From: Prevotella sp.
Lineage (GTDB): Bacteria > Bacteroidota > Bacteroidia > Bacteroidales > Bacteroidaceae
Direction: 5' to 3'
Assembly (NCBI GenBank): GCA_017428055.1
Contig: JAFRRN010000053.1
Coordinates: 1-64,000, forward strand
Length of the DNA: 64,000 bases
In this document: piece by piece, positions 8,177 through 15,600 of the stretch
Layout: every line of letters begins with the position of its first letter
Position numbering within the stretch: the stretch's first letter is position 1
Made by a program: the position numbers and the translations under genes
Notes under the pieces: model-generated
What the model was told of the DNA's origin: nothing
What the model saw: the letters and a program-made list of their open reading frames with translations, nothing else
Database searches by the model: none

Positions 8177-10357
8177 ATGGCAAAGAATCAAATCAACCTT
8201 ACCGAAAAACTCAAACACCATTTCGGCTTCGACAAGTTCAAGGGCGACCAGGAAGCTATCATCAACAATCTCTTGGAAGGGAATGATGCTTTCGTCTTAA
8301 TGCCCACAGGTGGCGGTAAGAGCATGTGCTACCAACTGCCGTCGCTCATCATGGAAGGGACGGCAATCGTCATCTCGCCATTAATTGCTTTGATGAAGAA
8401 CCAAGTGGATGTCATCAATGGCATTAGCGAGGAGGAGGGTGTTGCACATTACTTGAACTCGTCGCTCAACAAGGCGGCGATACAACAGGTGATAGAAGAT
8501 GTGAGAATGGGGAAGACGAAGCTGCTCTATGTGGCACCGGAGTCGTTGAACAAAGACGAGAATGTGGAGTTCCTGAAAGGTGTGAAGATTTCTTTCTATG
8601 CCATCGACGAGGCCCATTGCATCTCTGAGTGGGGTCATGACTTCCGTCCAGAATACCGAAATATCCGCCCCACCATTAATAAGATTGGTGTTGCTCCTGT
8701 CATCGCCCTCACGGCAACGGCTACCGACAAGGTGCGTACTGACATCAAGAAGAGTCTGGGAATTGTGGACGCGGTAGAGTTTAAGAGTTCGTTCAATCGC
8801 CCGAACCTTTATTACGAGGTGCGGCAGAAGGCGAATGATGTTGACCGCCAGATCATCAAGTTTGTCAAGCAGCATGAGGGTAAGAGTGGTATTATCTATT
8901 GTCTCTCTCGGAAGAAGGTGGAGGAGTTGGCGGCAGTATTGCGGGCCAATGACATCAAGGCGTTGGCTTATCATGCCGGGCTTGACTCTGCCACTCGCTC
9001 GCAGACGCAAGACGAATTCCTGATGGAAAATATCGATGTCATCGTGGCGACCATTGCCTTTGGCATGGGAATAGACAAGCCTGATGTGCGTTTCGTCATC
9101 CATTACGACATACCCAAGAGTCTTGAGGGATATTATCAAGAGACTGGCAGGGCAGGACGTGATGGCGGAGAGGGTATCTGCTTGGCTTTTTATGCCTATA
9201 AGGACTTGCAGAAGTTGGAGAAGTTCATGGAGGGAAAGCCCGTGGCCGAACAAGACATTGGTCGTCAGTTGTTACAGGAGACGGCGGCGTATGCAGAGTC
9301 TTCCGTTTGCCGCCGCAAGATGCTGCTCCATTATTTCGGGGAAGAGTATCAACCCGATAATTGTGGAAATTGCGATAACTGCCTCCATCCCAAGGAACGT
9401 CATGAGGCAAAGGATCTTTTGGTCATTGCATTGAACGCCATCCTTGCTATCAAAGAGAATTTCCGCCAAGATTATGTGGTTGATTTCATCGAGGGGCGAC
9501 CGACCGATGACATCACCACCCATAAGCACGACCAATTGGAAGAGTTTGGGTCGGGAGAGGACGAGAACCCGAAGTTGTGGAATCCCGTGATACGACAAGC
9601 CCTTATCGCGGGGTACATCAAGAAGGATGTGGAAAACTATGGCTTGCTCAAAGTGACGGCATCGGGTAAGCGTTTCATGAAAAATCCCCATTCTTTCATG
9701 ATTGTGGAAGACACCGAGTTTAGCGATGACAATTACGATGATGTTGGTGAGGCTACGGGTACAGCCCTTGACCTTACGCTCTCGGCCATGCTTAAAGACC
9801 TACGTAAGGATATGGCACGTAAATTGGGCATCCCTCCGTATGTGATATTCCAGGATGTTTCCTTGGAACAGATGGCTACCATTTACCCTGTCAACCTATC
9901 GGAGCTGCAAAATATCCAAGGTGTAGGTGCTGGAAAGGCTAAACGATACGGCAAGGAGTTTTGTGAGTTGATAGAGAAATATTGCGAGGAAAACAATGTT
10001 GAGCGTCCCGAGGAATTGCGTGTCAGGACTGTTGCGAAGAAGTCGATGTTGAAGGTGAAGATTATCCAGAACATTGATAGGCAGGTGGCTCTTGATGACA
10101 TTGCCCTCGCCCAGGGGTTGGAATTTGAAGAGTTGCTCGATGAGGTCGAGGCGATTGTTTATAGTGGCACGAAGTTGAATATAGACTATTTCTTGGAGGA
10201 GGTGATGGATGATGACCATGTGGATGACATCTATGACTATTTCCACAGCAGCGAGACCGATGACTTGGAGGTGGCAATGAAAGAGCTTGGTAGTGACTAT
10301 GAGGAGACAGAGATACGTCTGGTGCGAATCAAGTTCCTCTCAGAGATGGCAAATTAA
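8177..10357 (+). CDS. recQ: ATP-dependent DNA helicase RecQ
   Basis: A 726-residue RecQ-family 3'-5' helicase. Motif I is MPTGGGKSMCYQLP, motif II is the DEAH box AIDEAHCISEWGHDFRPEYR, motif III is ALTATAT, and motif VI is YYQETGRAGRDG. The RecQ-CT zinc site is in CRRKMLLHYFGE with CGNCDNC. A winged-helix region and an HRDC domain (around residues 575-640, LSELQNIQGVGAGKAKRYG) follow. The acidic C-terminal tail (residues 650-726) is an added extension typical of Bacteroidota RecQ. The sigma factor gene starts 17 bp after the stop and is probably co-transcribed. Confidence 0.95.
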   Translation: MAKNQINLTEKLKHHFGFDKFKGDQEAIINNLLEGNDAFVLMPTGGGKSMCYQLPSLIMEGTAIVISPLIALMKNQVDVINGISEEEGVAHYLNSSLNKAAIQQVIEDVRMGKTKLLYVAPESLNKDENVEFLKGVKISFYAIDEAHCISEWGHDFRPEYRNIRPTINKIGVAPVIALTATATDKVRTDIKKSLGIVDAVEFKSSFNRPNLYYEVRQKANDVDRQIIKFVKQHEGKSGIIYCLSRKKVEELAAVLRANDIKALAYHAGLDSATRSQTQDEFLMENIDVIVATIAFGMGIDKPDVRFVIHYDIPKSLEGYYQETGRAGRDGGEGICLAFYAYKDLQKLEKFMEGKPVAEQDIGRQLLQETAAYAESSVCRRKMLLHYFGEEYQPDNCGNCDNCLHPKERHEAKDLLVIALNAILAIKENFRQDYVVDFIEGRPTDDITTHKHDQLEEFGSGEDENPKLWNPVIRQALIAGYIKKDVENYGLLKVTASGKRFMKNPHSFMIVEDTEFSDDNYDDVGEATGTALDLTLSAMLKDLRKDMARKLGIPPYVIFQDVSLEQMATIYPVNLSELQNIQGVGAGKAKRYGKEFCELIEKYCEENNVERPEELRVRTVAKKSMLKVKIIQNIDRQVALDDIALAQGLEFEELLDEVEAIVYSGTKLNIDYFLEEVMDDDHVDDIYDYFHSSETDDLEVAMKELGSDYEETEIRLVRIKFLSEMAN

Positions 10358-10374
10358 TATAGGGAGATACGGCT

Positions 10375-11088
10375 ATGAGCAAGACTGACAATATGATTTT
10401 GCAAAAATACTTAGATGAGATTGGCGGAAAGCAACTGCTTTCCGATCAAGAGGAAAAGGATTTGGCGAATAGAATCGAGGCGGGAGACGAAGAAGCCATT
10501 GGTGCCTTGGTGAGTGCCAATTTGCGTTACGTGGTAACTGTAGCACACCAATATGCCAACCAAGGACTTCCAATCGATGACTTGGTGAGTGAGGGCAATG
10601 TGGGAATGATGAAAGCTGCTGCCAAGTACGGTACCTCTAAAGGCAAACGGTTTGTTGCTTTCGCAGCACCCTATATCCGTGAAGCGATGGAAAAGGCCAT
10701 TGACCAACAGACGGGCTTGCGCCGTGTTCCCAAGACAGAGGCGGCGAAAGTCGATAAGTTACGTACCCGAATCATGTCGATGGACGAATCCCTTCCCGTT
10801 GGCAGCCAGAACAATTACAGCCTGCTGAGCATTTTGGAAAACCCCAATGTCATTCCCTCGGATGCACAGATAGAACGTGAGACCCTGTCGGACGAACTTC
10901 TTGGTGTCATGAATGTGTTGAATGAACGTGAACGCCAAATTCTTAAAGACTATTATGGATTGACAGGAGAAAAGTTGACCATGGCAGAGATAGCGGGAAA
11001 GATGAATCTCAAAAGGGAGCGCGTGCGCCAAGTACGTGATACGGCACTTAGGAAATTGCGCCGCGCATCACGCCAATCTCATTCATAG
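10375..11088 (+). CDS. Short sigma-70 family RNA polymerase sigma factor
   Basis: The 237-residue product has region 1.2 (KYLDEIGGKQLLSDQEEKDL), region 2 (NLRYVVTVAHQYANQGLPID, DLVSEGNVGMMKAA, then KGKRFVAFAAPYIREAMEKA) and region 4 with a helix-turn-helix (LNERERQILKDYYGL, LTMAEIAGKMNLKRERVRQV). It is about 50 residues shorter than the Bacteroidota primary sigma factor (about 286) and the part between regions 2 and 4 is reduced, so region 3 seems shortened. It is therefore probably an alternative (group 2-like) factor. Its last 41 bp overlap the 3' end of the convergent gene at 11048-11536. Confidence 0.85.
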   Translation: MSKTDNMILQKYLDEIGGKQLLSDQEEKDLANRIEAGDEEAIGALVSANLRYVVTVAHQYANQGLPIDDLVSEGNVGMMKAAAKYGTSKGKRFVAFAAPYIREAMEKAIDQQTGLRRVPKTEAAKVDKLRTRIMSMDESLPVGSQNNYSLLSILENPNVIPSDAQIERETLSDELLGVMNVLNERERQILKDYYGLTGEKLTMAEIAGKMNLKRERVRQVRDTALRKLRRASRQSHS

Positions 11089-11536
11089 CTTGTTGGTATT
11101 CTCTCTCGTACGGTAGTTTCAATTTGTCTATCATGTTGGGAAAAACCAAGTTGAAACTACAATAATAATATGCGATAAATTGGTGGTAGTCCATCTTTAA
11201 GTCAGGAATGCTTTGGATGGTATAGCATTCTTTTAGGTTTTTGCCATCCTGCCATATCATGGCCATTTCCATGGCTGCCATCCTTACTTGGTTTATGTCA
11301 AGACGTTTCAAGTGGCGAATGGCAAAGAACATCTCCTTAGCCAAGATGCCTGAATCGATGGAGAAAGACACTTGCTCTTGATATTCATCCATGGGTACGT
11401 CGTCTTCCGCAAAGGAAATCATCCCTTCTTTGGGCTTTTCCTCAATTTTGGTGATTTCGGATCCCGACATCTCCTCATGTGAGAACAACAACATTGAGAG
11501 GTCTTGCCTCGCTTTCTTTTTCTTTCTCCGTATCAT
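11048..11536 (-). CDS. Unknown protein, 162 residues
   Basis: Function not recognised. From ATG 11536 (MIRRKKKKARQDLSMLL) the protein has a strongly basic first 10 residues, an acidic middle (EEKPKEGMISFAEDDVPMDE) and a helical C-terminal half rich in Met and aromatic residues (MDYHQFIAYYYCSF). No signal peptide or membrane segment is seen. Its ATG overlaps the stop of the small upstream gene (ATGA), so the two are translationally coupled. Its 3' end overlaps the sigma factor gene tail-to-tail by 41 bp. The frame extends further upstream to 11704, but that part overlaps the 64-residue gene in another frame and is probably not translated. Confidence 0.6.
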   Translation of the reverse strand: MIRRKKKKARQDLSMLLFSHEEMSGSEITKIEEKPKEGMISFAEDDVPMDEYQEQVSFSIDSGILAKEMFFAIRHLKRLDINQVRMAAMEMAMIWQDGKNLKECYTIQSIPDLKMDYHQFIAYYYCSFNLVFPNMIDKLKLPYEREYQQAMNEIGVMRGAIS

Positions 11537-11727
11537 TCCTCGTCTTCTTCTTGTTTGCTTTTCTTGCCTGAGCCGAAAATCCAGGCAAGCAAAGTCTTGC
11601 CAATCGTACGCTCCAGTCCCGCTTGTGTGGTGGGGATGCCTGTCTCCTTGGTGAATTTCCGTTTCATGGCAGACAGTCCGTATTCTTTCTTGATATACCA
11701 CCAAAGGTCTTTCTTCTTCTTTGCCAT
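11533..11727 (-). CDS. Unknown small basic protein, 64 residues
   Basis: Function not recognised. From ATG 11727 (MAKKKKDLWWYIKKEYGLSA) it is a small, very basic protein with a Trp pair near the N-terminus, a central segment MKRKFTKETGIPTTQAGLER, a hydrophobic patch (LLAWIFGSG) and a Lys/Glu tail. An ATG at 11763 is excluded because the promoter -7 element (11768-11760) lies on it. The stop overlaps the start of the next gene by 4 bp (ATGA). Both genes are probably one transcript. Confidence 0.6.
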   Translation of the reverse strand: MAKKKKDLWWYIKKEYGLSAMKRKFTKETGIPTTQAGLERTIGKTLLAWIFGSGKKSKQEEDEE

Positions 11728-11759
11728 ATTGAATGGGGATTGTTTAGGTTTCTTGTTTT

Positions 11760-11768
11760 GCAAAGATA
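11760..11768 (-). promoter_or_regulatory. Promoter -7 element for the small two-gene operon
   Basis: Minus-strand TATCTTTGC is a perfect TAnnTTTGC match, 33 bp before the ATG at 11727. Confidence 0.7.
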
Positions 11769-11830
11769 GAGAAAAATATCCAAATGGGGTGTTTTTCTGA
11801 GATTTATTTTGCTATTTAACGAAATTAACT

Positions 11831-11839
11831 TATCTTTGC
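11831..11839 (+). promoter_or_regulatory. Promoter -7 element of the M48 protease gene
   Basis: TATCTTTGC is a perfect Bacteroidota -7 match about 34 bp before the start codon at 11873. Confidence 0.7.
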
Positions 11840-11872
11840 CAATATATATAATAATGTATAACAGAAAGGATT

Positions 11873-12793
11873 ATGAGAAAACTGAAATTTTATCTGTTAG
11901 GATTGGTTACAGCCATCCTCGTTTCCGCTTGTGGAACTTCACGTACCGTTCCTATCACGGGACGCAAGCAGACATTGATGGTGTCTGACGAAGAGGTGTT
12001 GAGCCTCAGTACGCAGGAATACACCAAGTACATGCAGAGTGCCAAGAAGTCAACCAACGCCACCAACACCGCTATGGTGCAGCGTGTGGGGCAGAAGTTG
12101 GCTAATGCCGTCACTACCTATCTTTCCAACAATGGGCTTCAGAGTGAATTGAGCCAATACAGTTGGGAGTTCAACCTTGTGCAAGACAACAACGTCAACG
12201 CCTTCTGTATGCCCGGTGGGAAAATAGTGGTCTATGAGGGATTGCTCCCCGTCACGCAAGACGAGGCGTCGCTCGCCGTCGTGCTGGGGCATGAGATAGC
12301 CCATGCCGTTGCCAAACACTCCGCCGAGCAGATGTCAAACCAAGTCAAGCAGCAGTATGGCCTCCAGATAGGCAGTGCTATCGCCGGGGCTTTAGGAATG
12401 GGGCAGAACACCCAAAGCGTTGCGCAGCTTATCGTCCAACAAGGATTGCAGTTCCGCAACCTCAAATACTCACGCGACCATGAGACGGAGGCCGACCGCA
12501 TGGGGCTTATCTTCGCAGCCATGGCTGGCTATGACCCCAATGTCGCCGTGTCATTCTGGCAACGGATGGCAGCCAGCTCAAGCAACAACACCGCTGAGTT
12601 CCTAAGCGACCACCCCTCCGATGCCACCCGCATCAGCAACATCCAAAAGAGTTTCTTGCCCGAGGCCTTGAAGTATTATACCCCGCCACAGGCTACTGTG
12701 ACAACAACGACGGCAAAGAAGGCGACAACAACAAAGAAGACTACGACCAAAAAGACAACGACAAAGAAGACGACAACCAGTAAAAAGAAGTGA
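11873..12793 (+). CDS. M48-family metalloprotease lipoprotein
   Basis: The 306-residue product is a predicted outer-membrane or periplasmic zinc protease related to BepA/LoiP. The signal peptide ends in the lipobox LVSAC (Cys20). The zinc-binding HEIAH motif lies in VVLGHEIAHAVAKH, and the third ligand Glu is in HETEADRMGLIFAAMAGYDP. The conserved SDHPSDATRI motif follows. The last 35 residues are a low-complexity Thr/Lys tail (TTTKKTTTKK repeats), an unusual extension. Members of this family take part in outer-membrane protein quality control; that role is inferred. A separate promoter lies at 11831-11839. Confidence 0.88.
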   Translation: MRKLKFYLLGLVTAILVSACGTSRTVPITGRKQTLMVSDEEVLSLSTQEYTKYMQSAKKSTNATNTAMVQRVGQKLANAVTTYLSNNGLQSELSQYSWEFNLVQDNNVNAFCMPGGKIVVYEGLLPVTQDEASLAVVLGHEIAHAVAKHSAEQMSNQVKQQYGLQIGSAIAGALGMGQNTQSVAQLIVQQGLQFRNLKYSRDHETEADRMGLIFAAMAGYDPNVAVSFWQRMAASSSNNTAEFLSDHPSDATRISNIQKSFLPEALKYYTPPQATVTTTTAKKATTTKKTTTKKTTTKKTTTSKKK

Positions 12794-12883
12794 AGAGAGG
12801 GGGTAGGGCAAACTTTTGCAAACTCTTATTTCAATTGCGAATTATTGCAAACCAACATTCTTGTTTGGTTTGCAATTTTCTTT

Positions 12884-12892
12884 TATCTTTGC
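12884..12892 (+). promoter_or_regulatory. Promoter -7 element, nearly abutting the next start codon
   Basis: TATCTTTGC ends only 3 bp before the ATG at 12896. With usual spacing the transcript would begin at or next to the start codon, giving a leaderless or almost leaderless mRNA. Confidence 0.6.
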
Positions 12893-12895
12893 AAC

Positions 12896-13576
12896 ATGAA
12901 TCAATGGTTTGACATATTGAACAACAGGGAATGGTTCCTTTTCATCTTGGCAAGCGTGACATATATCGTGCTTTTTGTCGTTGCTGTGCAAAACAGTCGT
13001 CGGAAAGTCTTGTTATTGCAAGAACGGTTGAATAAGGTACACGCGATGAAAGAGGAACAATTGGCCAATAGCAAGCAAAGCATCGAACAGAATTTAGAGA
13101 AGATTGCCCAATTGGAAACGCTTATCCAGAAACTTGGCGACGAGAACTCGATGCTCCGTTTGGAGTTGGAAGAGAAAAAGGCACGGCTTGACTATGCCAA
13201 TACCATGGCGAAGATTGACCATGAGAAGCGCGAGCAAGCCGAGACGGTCATCTTTGGCAGCGACATCTACGCGAAAGTCAACACGTTGCTCGCACAAGGA
13301 AGGAGCATGACAGACCAAGACTTCACTCAATTGGCACAGTTGGTCAATTCCGTGTATGCCAATTTCACGGAGCGGCTTTATAGCCTCTATAAGCTCAACA
13401 CACAGGAATATCGTGTGAGCCTGTTGGTCAAGGCAAGGGTGCAACCCAAGGACATGGCAACCCTAACTGCCCATTCCAAGGAGAGCGTGGCATCCACTCG
13501 CAGCCGCCTCTATCAAAAAGTATTTGGCAAGAAAGGGTCATCGAAGGACTGGGACGATTTCATTCTCTCTCTCTAA
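12896..13576 (+). CDS. Membrane-anchored coiled-coil HTH regulator
   Basis: From ATG 12896 the 226-residue product has one N-terminal transmembrane segment (FLFILASVTYIVLFVVAVQ), a coiled coil (about residues 40-115, rich in Gln/Glu/Leu) and a C-terminal domain that resembles the LuxR-like HTH found at the end of Bacteroidota TPR/sensor regulators: LNTQEYRVSLLVKARVQPKD, then LTAHSKESVASTRSRLYQKV. It lacks the TPR sensor part usual in those proteins. Predicted topology puts the HTH in the cytoplasm. The target genes are unknown. A start codon at 12845 would lie upstream of the promoter. Confidence 0.7.
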   Translation: MNQWFDILNNREWFLFILASVTYIVLFVVAVQNSRRKVLLLQERLNKVHAMKEEQLANSKQSIEQNLEKIAQLETLIQKLGDENSMLRLELEEKKARLDYANTMAKIDHEKREQAETVIFGSDIYAKVNTLLAQGRSMTDQDFTQLAQLVNSVYANFTERLYSLYKLNTQEYRVSLLVKARVQPKDMATLTAHSKESVASTRSRLYQKVFGKKGSSKDWDDFILSL

Positions 13577-13611
13577 CATCTGCGACACCTATTTAAATAA
13601 TATATATATAT

Positions 13612-14067
13612 ATGATTGATTTCTTATCACAACATCTTTGGCAAATGTGGGCAGTGATAGCTGTCCTGTGCCTCATCTTGGAACTCACGGCAGGTGACTT
13701 CTTCATCATCTGCTTCTCCATCGGTGCCGTGTTCGCGGCGGTGTGTGCCGCATTGGGTGGCGGGTTCTATGTCCAGCTCACCGTCTTTGCGGTGTTGACA
13801 CTGGTGAGCTTGTTCTTGGTACGGCCATTCGCGTTGCGCTACCTTCACCGTAACGATGAGCAGCGGGTGAGCAACGCCGATGCCCTCTTGGGGCGGCAAG
13901 GCCGTGTGGTGGAGGCCATCGAGAAGGATGGTTTCGGATATGTCGCCATCGATGGCGACTTGTGGAAAGCCGTGGTCAATGGCAGTGAGGCTGTTCCCGT
14001 GGGAACGATTGTCCGTGTCATTGGGCGCGAGAGTACAATTATTACAGTAGAAAGAATTAACAATTAA
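13612..14067 (+). CDS. NfeD-family membrane protein
   Basis: A 151-residue short NfeD protein with two or three N-terminal membrane segments (residues 12-75, including LILELTAGDFFIICFSIGAV, a typical NfeD start) and a C-terminal OB-fold domain (LLGRQGRVVEAIEKDGFGYV, then GDLWKAVV and GTIVRVIGRESTIITVE). NfeD proteins are partners of SPFH/stomatin-like proteins in membrane microdomains; the SPFH gene starts 19 bp downstream, which supports this. Confidence 0.88.
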   Translation: MIDFLSQHLWQMWAVIAVLCLILELTAGDFFIICFSIGAVFAAVCAALGGGFYVQLTVFAVLTLVSLFLVRPFALRYLHRNDEQRVSNADALLGRQGRVVEAIEKDGFGYVAIDGDLWKAVVNGSEAVPVGTIVRVIGRESTIITVERINN

Positions 14068-14086
14068 CATCAAAACAACAAGTATT

Positions 14087-15040
14087 ATGGACCTTATGAG
14101 TTATGTATTGATAGCCATCATTATCCTCGTGGTTATCTTCGTGAAAATGGCATTGGTGATTATCCCGCAGTCGGAAACAAAGATTATCGAGCGGCTTGGC
14201 CGTTACTATGCAACCCTTAAGCCAGGTATCAACATCATCATCCCCTTCATCGACCGCGCCAAGACCATCATCACGATGTCGCAAGGTCGCTATGCGTATT
14301 CCAATACGATAGACTTGCGCGAGCAGGTGTTTGACTTCGCGCGGCAGAACGTGATTACCAAGGATAACATCCAGATGGAGATCAACGCCCTCTTGTATTT
14401 CCAGATCATGGATCCGTTCAAGGCTGTGTATGAAATCAACAACCTCCCCAACGCCATCGAGAAACTGACGCAGACCACTCTGCGTAACATCATTGGTGAG
14501 TTGGAACTTGACCAAACGCTTACGAGTCGCGACACCATCAACACGAAGCTGCGCGCCGTCCTCGACGAGGCTACCGATAAGTGGGGTGTGAAAGTCAATC
14601 GTGTGGAGCTGCAAGACATCATTCCGCCGTCAAGCGTGTTGCAAGCGATGGAGAAACAGATGCAGGCAGAGCGTAACAAACGTGCCACCATCCTCACCAG
14701 CGAGGGACAGAAACAGTCGGCAATTCTCCAGTCTGAGGGTGAGAAGACATCTACCATCAACCGCGCAGAGGCTGCCAAGCAACAGGAAATCCTCCGTGCA
14801 GAGGGTGAGGCTCAAGCCCGCATCCGCAAGGCGGAGGCAGAGGCTATCGCCATCGAGAAGATAACCGAGGCGGTGGGCAAGAGCACCAATCCCGCCAATT
14901 ACCTCCTCGCGCAGAAGTATATCCAGATGATGGAGGAACTCGCTGCCAACAACCAGACAAAGACTGTCTACCTACCTTTCGAGGCAACGAACATGTTGGG
15001 CAGCATCGCTGGCATCAAGGAATTGTTTAAAGGAGAATAA
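14087..15040 (+). CDS. SPFH/Band 7 (stomatin-like) protein
   Basis: The 317-residue product has an N-terminal membrane anchor (VLIAIIILVVIFVKMALVII), an SPFH/Band 7 domain (PQSETKIIERLGRYYATLKP, RAKTIITMSQ) and a C-terminal coiled coil with Ala/Glu-rich heptads (AEAAKQQEILRAEGEAQARI). It is close to QmcA/YbbK. Such proteins oligomerise in membrane microdomains and are linked to membrane protein quality control. It is encoded after nfeD and 2 bp before a lipoprotein gene, presumably one operon. Confidence 0.9.
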   Translation: MDLMSYVLIAIIILVVIFVKMALVIIPQSETKIIERLGRYYATLKPGINIIIPFIDRAKTIITMSQGRYAYSNTIDLREQVFDFARQNVITKDNIQMEINALLYFQIMDPFKAVYEINNLPNAIEKLTQTTLRNIIGELELDQTLTSRDTINTKLRAVLDEATDKWGVKVNRVELQDIIPPSSVLQAMEKQMQAERNKRATILTSEGQKQSAILQSEGEKTSTINRAEAAKQQEILRAEGEAQARIRKAEAEAIAIEKITEAVGKSTNPANYLLAQKYIQMMEELAANNQTKTVYLPFEATNMLGSIAGIKELFKGE

Positions 15041-15042
15041 AT

Positions 15043-15522
15043 ATGCTACGTAAAGCTTATAAATACATTCCTTTCCTCATTGTGTCATGGGCTTTGATGT
15101 CATGTTCCGAGAACTATTCACGAGGAGAGAAAGTGGGAACGGTCATCGAGTTTGCCCAGTCGGGCTTGATTTGGGAATCATGGGATGGACGGCTCAATCT
15201 CACCCAGACGGGCATGAACACCGCTGGCGAGCCTTTCACGTTCTCCCTTGATAACGACCGCGATGACCAACAACCTTTGGTGGACTTGCTTTACCAAGCG
15301 CAAATAGAGGGGTGGAAAATCAAGATCAAGTACCACAAGGTGATGGGATGGAACTGGTTTGGCAATCGTGGACGCTCCGACTATTTCGTTGATGAGGTCA
15401 CCATTCTTGATAAGGACTTCGCCAACCCCCTGCGCAATGTTGGCGAAACCCGCCAAGGCCATGTCATCGATACCGTCTATGTGGTGATTGACAAGGCAGA
15501 ATTATTCAAAAACAAGCATTAG
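15043..15522 (+). CDS. Predicted lipoprotein of unknown function
   Basis: A 159-residue lipoprotein with signal peptide and lipobox LMSCS (Cys21). The mature part has the segment IEFAQSGLIWESWDGRLNLT and a C-terminal HVIDTVYVVIDKAELF; no known domain is recognised with certainty. It follows the SPFH gene by 2 bp, so it is co-expressed with NfeD and SPFH proteins. A strong hairpin terminator lies just downstream. Confidence 0.7.
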   Translation: MLRKAYKYIPFLIVSWALMSCSENYSRGEKVGTVIEFAQSGLIWESWDGRLNLTQTGMNTAGEPFTFSLDNDRDDQQPLVDLLYQAQIEGWKIKIKYHKVMGWNWFGNRGRSDYFVDEVTILDKDFANPLRNVGETRQGHVIDTVYVVIDKAELFKNKH

Positions 15523-15544
15523 GGATTCCCAATTGTTATTCGGA

Positions 15545-15576
15545 AAAGAAGGTGTGTCACATGGCACACCTTCTTT
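15545..15576. terminator. Bidirectional hairpin terminator
   Basis: Arms AAAGAAGGTGTG (15545-15556) and CACACCTTCTTT (15565-15576) form a 12-bp perfect stem with an 8-nt loop. The A/T-rich ends allow it to serve both the lipoprotein operon (+) and the C10 protease gene (-), which converge here. Confidence 0.8.
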
Positions 15577-15600
15577 CCTATACTCATTCTTCATTCTCTT

